NCBI GenBank assembly: GCA_900553035.1
Contig: USCC01000089.1
Span: forward strand, 1 to 8,564
Length of the DNA stretch: 8,564 nt
Origin: an uncultured Rhodospirillaceae bacterium
Lineage (GTDB): Bacteria; Pseudomonadota; Alphaproteobacteria; CAAGCB01; CAG-977
Direction: 5' to 3'
In this document: positions 6,431 to 8,564 of the stretch, in pieces
Position numbering within the stretch: position 1 is the first letter of the stretch
Layout of the letters: every line of letters starts with the position of its first letter
Program-made: the position numbers and the translations under genes
The notes under the pieces: generated by a model
Seen by the model: the letters and a program-made list of their open reading frames with translations, nothing else
What the model was told of the DNA's origin: nothing
The model's database searches: none

Positions 6431-7447
6431 TTAACGTTTGACTATTTTTCTCAGAGTCGCGACCTGACGCATATATTCCTTCAGCGGCACGGCCGGAGAC
6501 CCCATCAGTTCCTCTCCCGGAGCAACGTCGCGAAGAATTCCGGACTGTGCCGCAATCTGCGCTCCGCTGCCGATGCTGAGATGACCGGCAATGCCGGCCT
6601 GCCCCGCCAGGACAACAAAATCCCCCAGCTTTGTGCTGCCGGCAATGCCCACCTGAGAAACAATGACACAGCATTTGCCGGTCTGGACGTTATGCCCCAA
6701 TTGGATCAGGTTGTCCAGACGCGATCCGTCTCCGATGACCGTATCGCCCAAGGCGCCGCGGTCAACGCATGTATTCGCACCGATTTCGACGTCATGGCCG
6801 ATGATGACGCGGCCCAGCTGGGGAATTTTCGTATGCCCCTTCGGGCTCATGAAAAATCCGAAGCCGTCCTGACCGATCCGGGCGCCGGGATAAATATAAA
6901 CCTGGTTTCCGGCCAGCGTATTGTACACGGACGCATTCGCCCCGATGATACAGTCATCGCCGAACACAACGTTCGGACCGATGACGGCATTCGGGAAAAC
7001 ATGGCAGTCCCGGCCCAGAACCACGCCTTCCCCCAGAACGGCTCCGGCATCAATCTTTGTTCCTTCCCCGAGTTTTGCGGAAAGAGGGACATGGGCGCCG
7101 GGTTCAACCGTAACGCCGATTCTTTTTTCGGCTGGATAAAACGCCTGCGCCACCCGTCCGTAAGAACGGTACGGCTCCTTTGACAAAAGAAGCGTCCGTC
7201 CTTCCGGAGCGTTTTTCGCCAGATCCGGATGAATGATGCAGACGCCGGCCTGTGTTTTTTCAAAATCGGGCCAGTACTTTTTGCTCAGCAGAAAACTGAC
7301 ATCCTTTCCGGTGCCGTCCTGAAGGGAAGCAACGTCGTAATACAGCTTCTCCGGATCAGCATTCCCGGCGATTTCGCATTCACCGATTTCGGCAATCTGT
7401 TTCAGTGAAAAAGGCCCGGCGACCTTAAAAAAACGAGAATCAGGCAT
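6431..7447 (-). CDS. lpxD: UDP-3-O-(3-hydroxyacyl)glucosamine N-acyltransferase
   Basis: Adds the N-linked 3-hydroxyacyl chain to UDP-3-O-acylglucosamine, the third step of lipid A synthesis. It has 338 residues against 341 in E. coli. The N-terminal uridine-binding domain (about 1-105) includes the VSFLLSKKYWP segment (50-60). The central left-handed beta-helix (about 110-310) contains IGQDGFGF (191-198), the usual LpxD signature, and CVDRGALGDTVIG (227-239). H252 in LIQLGHNV matches the catalytic His239 of E. coli. A C-terminal helix (320-338) follows. AGGAG (7460-7456), 8 bases before the ATG, is a strong Shine-Dalgarno and overlaps the ompH stop codon TAG, so the start is well supported and coupled to ompH. 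Confidence 0.97.
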   Translation of the reverse strand: MPDSRFFKVAGPFSLKQIAEIGECEIAGNADPEKLYYDVASLQDGTGKDVSFLLSKKYWPDFEKTQAGVCIIHPDLAKNAPEGRTLLLSKEPYRSYGRVAQAFYPAEKRIGVTVEPGAHVPLSAKLGEGTKIDAGAVLGEGVVLGRDCHVFPNAVIGPNVVFGDDCIIGANASVYNTLAGNQVYIYPGARIGQDGFGFFMSPKGHTKIPQLGRVIIGHDVEIGANTCVDRGALGDTVIGDGSRLDNLIQLGHNVQTGKCCVIVSQVGIAGSTKLGDFVVLAGQAGIAGHLSIGSGAQIAAQSGILRDVAPGEELMGSPAVPLKEYMRQVATLRKIVKR

Positions 7448-7458
7448 TCACAACGCTC

Positions 7459-8052
7459 CTATTTTTTCTTCTTTTTGGAAGACGTGCTCTTTGCCGCGTC
7501 GATTTTCGGCATATCGATTTTCGGCATATCGATTTTCGGCATTTTTTCATTGACCATTTCGATTGCGTCTTCCGTCAGATTGGCCTCTTTGGAAATATAC
7601 AGAGCCACAGACTGGTTCAGCACGGCGTCGAATTTTCTTTCCTTCGCCAGCTTTTCGGTCACGGGCGTCAGGCCTTCGTCAAGGAATTTCTGCATCGCGG
7701 TATTGTAATTTTCCTTTATTTGCAGCTCAAGCTTCGAAACCTGACGCTGATAGGCTTCCTTTTCAGAGGCATATTCGTCCACCTTCTTGCCCAGTTCGGC
7801 GCGGGAAAGCTTCTTTTCGGAATCAGCAATCGCCTTTTCCTTTTCCGCCAGGACGGCCTGAACCTGCTGCACCCATTCGATGAAGCTTTTCATTGTCTTT
7901 TCATACTGCATCTGAAGGCCGGCGGCGGCTGTCGACTTTGACGCCAGCTGGTTTACATTGATAAAACCGATTTTGGCATCGGCGGCATAAACGTTTCCGG
8001 CCATCAAAATGCCGGCAACAACCATCATGGAAAAACGCATCTTTTTATTCAT
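7459..8052 (-). CDS. skp: OmpH/Skp family periplasmic chaperone
   Basis: A periplasmic holdase that keeps unfolded outer-membrane proteins soluble on the way to BamA. From the ATG at 8052 it has 197 residues: a signal peptide (K3, K4 and R6, then MMVVAGILMAG, predicted cleavage after VYA at 23/24), then KIGFINVNQL (27-36), the usual first strand. A long charged helical pair suited to coiled-coil tentacles runs about 45-140, and FDAVLNQSVALYISKEANLT (141-160) closes the body. The C-terminus is unusual: MPKID three times (171-185), then a Ser/Thr stretch ending in five lysines. The ATG at 8052 is 4 bases after the bamA stop. AAGGA (8058-8054) is only 1 base from it, so the ATG at 8040 (193 residues) is possible. 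I prefer 8052 because it gives a better signal-peptide n-region. The symbol ompH is equally used. Confidence 0.92.
   Translation of the reverse strand: MNKKMRFSMMVVAGILMAGNVYAADAKIGFINVNQLASKSTAAAGLQMQYEKTMKSFIEWVQQVQAVLAEKEKAIADSEKKLSRAELGKKVDEYASEKEAYQRQVSKLELQIKENYNTAMQKFLDEGLTPVTEKLAKERKFDAVLNQSVALYISKEANLTEDAIEMVNEKMPKIDMPKIDMPKIDAAKSTSSKKKKK
7499..7542 (-). repeat. 15-base tandem repeat, nearly three copies, within ompH/skp
   Basis: On the plus strand the unit TCGATTTTCGGCATA occurs at 7499-7513 and 7514-7528, with 14 of its 15 bases again at 7529-7542. Copies are identical. The period keeps the reading frame and encodes three consecutive MPKID pentapeptides. Identity at the DNA level suggests recent duplication by replication slippage, so copy number may vary among strains. 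Confidence 0.95.
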
Positions 8053-8058
8053 GTCCTT
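8053..8058 (-). promoter_or_regulatory. AAGGA Shine-Dalgarno at the bamA/ompH junction
   Basis: On the minus strand AAGGA (8058-8054) overlaps the bamA stop TAA. It is 1 base from the first ompH ATG (8052) and 13 from the second (8040); neither spacing is ideal. GGGG at 8066-8063 is 10 bases from the first ATG and could substitute. Confidence 0.35.
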
Positions 8059-8564
8059 AAAACCCCGTATCAAAGTGTAAGCGGAAATATTCCGTTTTAT
8101 CAAAGTCTTCCTTCAGAACCGGTATTGCGAAATCGATGTTGATCGGTCCCAAAGGCGAAGACCACAAAAGACCGACACCAATACTAGCACGCAATTTTGA
8201 AGAATACCACATTGTTGAAGCATCATAACCGTCCGGCTTTCCAATCAAACCGAAATCCGTAAACAGCTTGCCCTTCATCCCGAATTCGCTCGGAAGGCCC
8301 AGCGGGAACATCAGCTGAGCCGAAGCCGTCACCTGCCAGTTGCCGCCCAAAGCGTCGTCGCCGACCTTGGCTCGCGCCGTCACGCCGCCGTCCTCGAACC
8401 CGCGCAGTGTGCTGCCGCCCAGGAAATAACGGTTGTTCAGCCGGACATCCTGACCGATGCCGTGGATATACCCCGCCGTCGTACTCAATCCCAGCACCCA
8501 GCGATCCGTCAGAGGAATATAATACTTTCCTAATGGTGCTTTTAAGAAAAGCGAAAAGCTAACG
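8057..8564 (-). CDS. bamA: Outer membrane protein assembly factor BamA, C-terminal part of the barrel
   Basis: Only the last 168 codons are in the window; the frame continues open past the right edge, so this is a partial gene, not a short one. BamA is the central Omp85 barrel that folds and inserts outer-membrane proteins. The segment contains YFLGGSTLRGFEDGGV, which carries the RGF motif of Omp85 loop 6. It also has LFTDFGLIG, LRASIGVGLLWSSPLGPINI and a final FRLHFDTGF; the terminal Phe is the expected beta-signal ending. These are the last strands (about beta 12-16) of the 16-strand barrel. POTRA domains would lie upstream outside the window. A GTG at 8497 is internal and not a start. BamA followed by ompH/skp and lpxD is a widely conserved order. 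Confidence 0.95.
   Translation of the reverse strand, partial: VSFSLFLKAPLGKYYIPLTDRWVLGLSTTAGYIHGIGQDVRLNNRYFLGGSTLRGFEDGGVTARAKVGDDALGGNWQVTASAQLMFPLGLPSEFGMKGKLFTDFGLIGKPDGYDASTMWYSSKLRASIGVGLLWSSPLGPINIDFAIPVLKEDFDKTEYFRLHFDTGF

Noticed and set aside
7499..7542. Short direct repeats considered as a CRISPR array
   Set aside because: The units are 15 bases with no spacers and keep the ompH reading frame; they are a coding tandem repeat.
8053..8103. Extended ompH start at 8103
   Set aside because: It would overlap bamA by 47 bases, and the extra 17 residues precede an obvious signal peptide beginning at the ATG at 8052.
8057..8497. A separate small outer-membrane protein starting at the GTG at 8497
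   Set aside because: The frame stays open upstream to the window edge with further barrel-like residues, so this is the end of bamA.

Overview
The window carries nine genes, all on the minus strand, so the transcriptional direction runs from high to low coordinates. The order is bamA (3' end only), ompH/skp, lpxD, fabZ, lpxA, lpxI, lpxB, a 224-base gap, a TolC-family lipoprotein with a C-terminal SPOR-like domain, and an L-serine dehydratase cut by the left window edge. Base composition is moderate (slightly GC-rich by eye) and looks uniform. I see no RNA genes, insertion sequences, CRISPR arrays or prophage genes.

The first seven genes form the classic outer-membrane biogenesis cluster of Gram-negative bacteria. 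Using LpxI rather than LpxH for the UDP-diacylglucosamine hydrolysis step, in the order lpxD-fabZ-lpxA-lpxI-lpxB, points to an alphaproteobacterium. The genus cannot be read from the sequence; a Rhodospirillales-like lineage is only a guess. Spacing is tight (4, 11, 29, 8 and 6 bases, then a 4-base ATGA overlap), and several Shine-Dalgarno sequences sit on the upstream stop codon, so this is almost certainly one operon. Its logic is coherent. BamA inserts beta-barrels, OmpH/Skp chaperones barrel precursors in the periplasm, LpxA, LpxD, LpxI and LpxB make the lipid A disaccharide precursor, and FabZ draws on the same 3-hydroxyacyl-ACP pool that LpxA and LpxD use.

After lpxB there is a 224-base non-coding region with a plausible promoter. 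It drives a second unit: a 668-residue TolC-like outer-membrane efflux lipoprotein, then an L-serine ammonia-lyase 11 bases downstream whose ribosome binding site overlaps the previous stop codon. The TolC protein is the most unusual item. It has a lipobox, two OEP-type repeats, a Pro/Ala/Lys-rich linker and a C-terminal segment resembling a peptidoglycan-binding SPOR domain. That would be an efflux channel with a built-in cell-wall or septum anchor.

The rest of the window is well-conserved housekeeping sequence. Smaller oddities are a three-fold MPKID repeat with a poly-lysine tail in OmpH, a non-canonical DSWSF segment in LpxB, and no visible Shine-Dalgarno sequence before lpxI.
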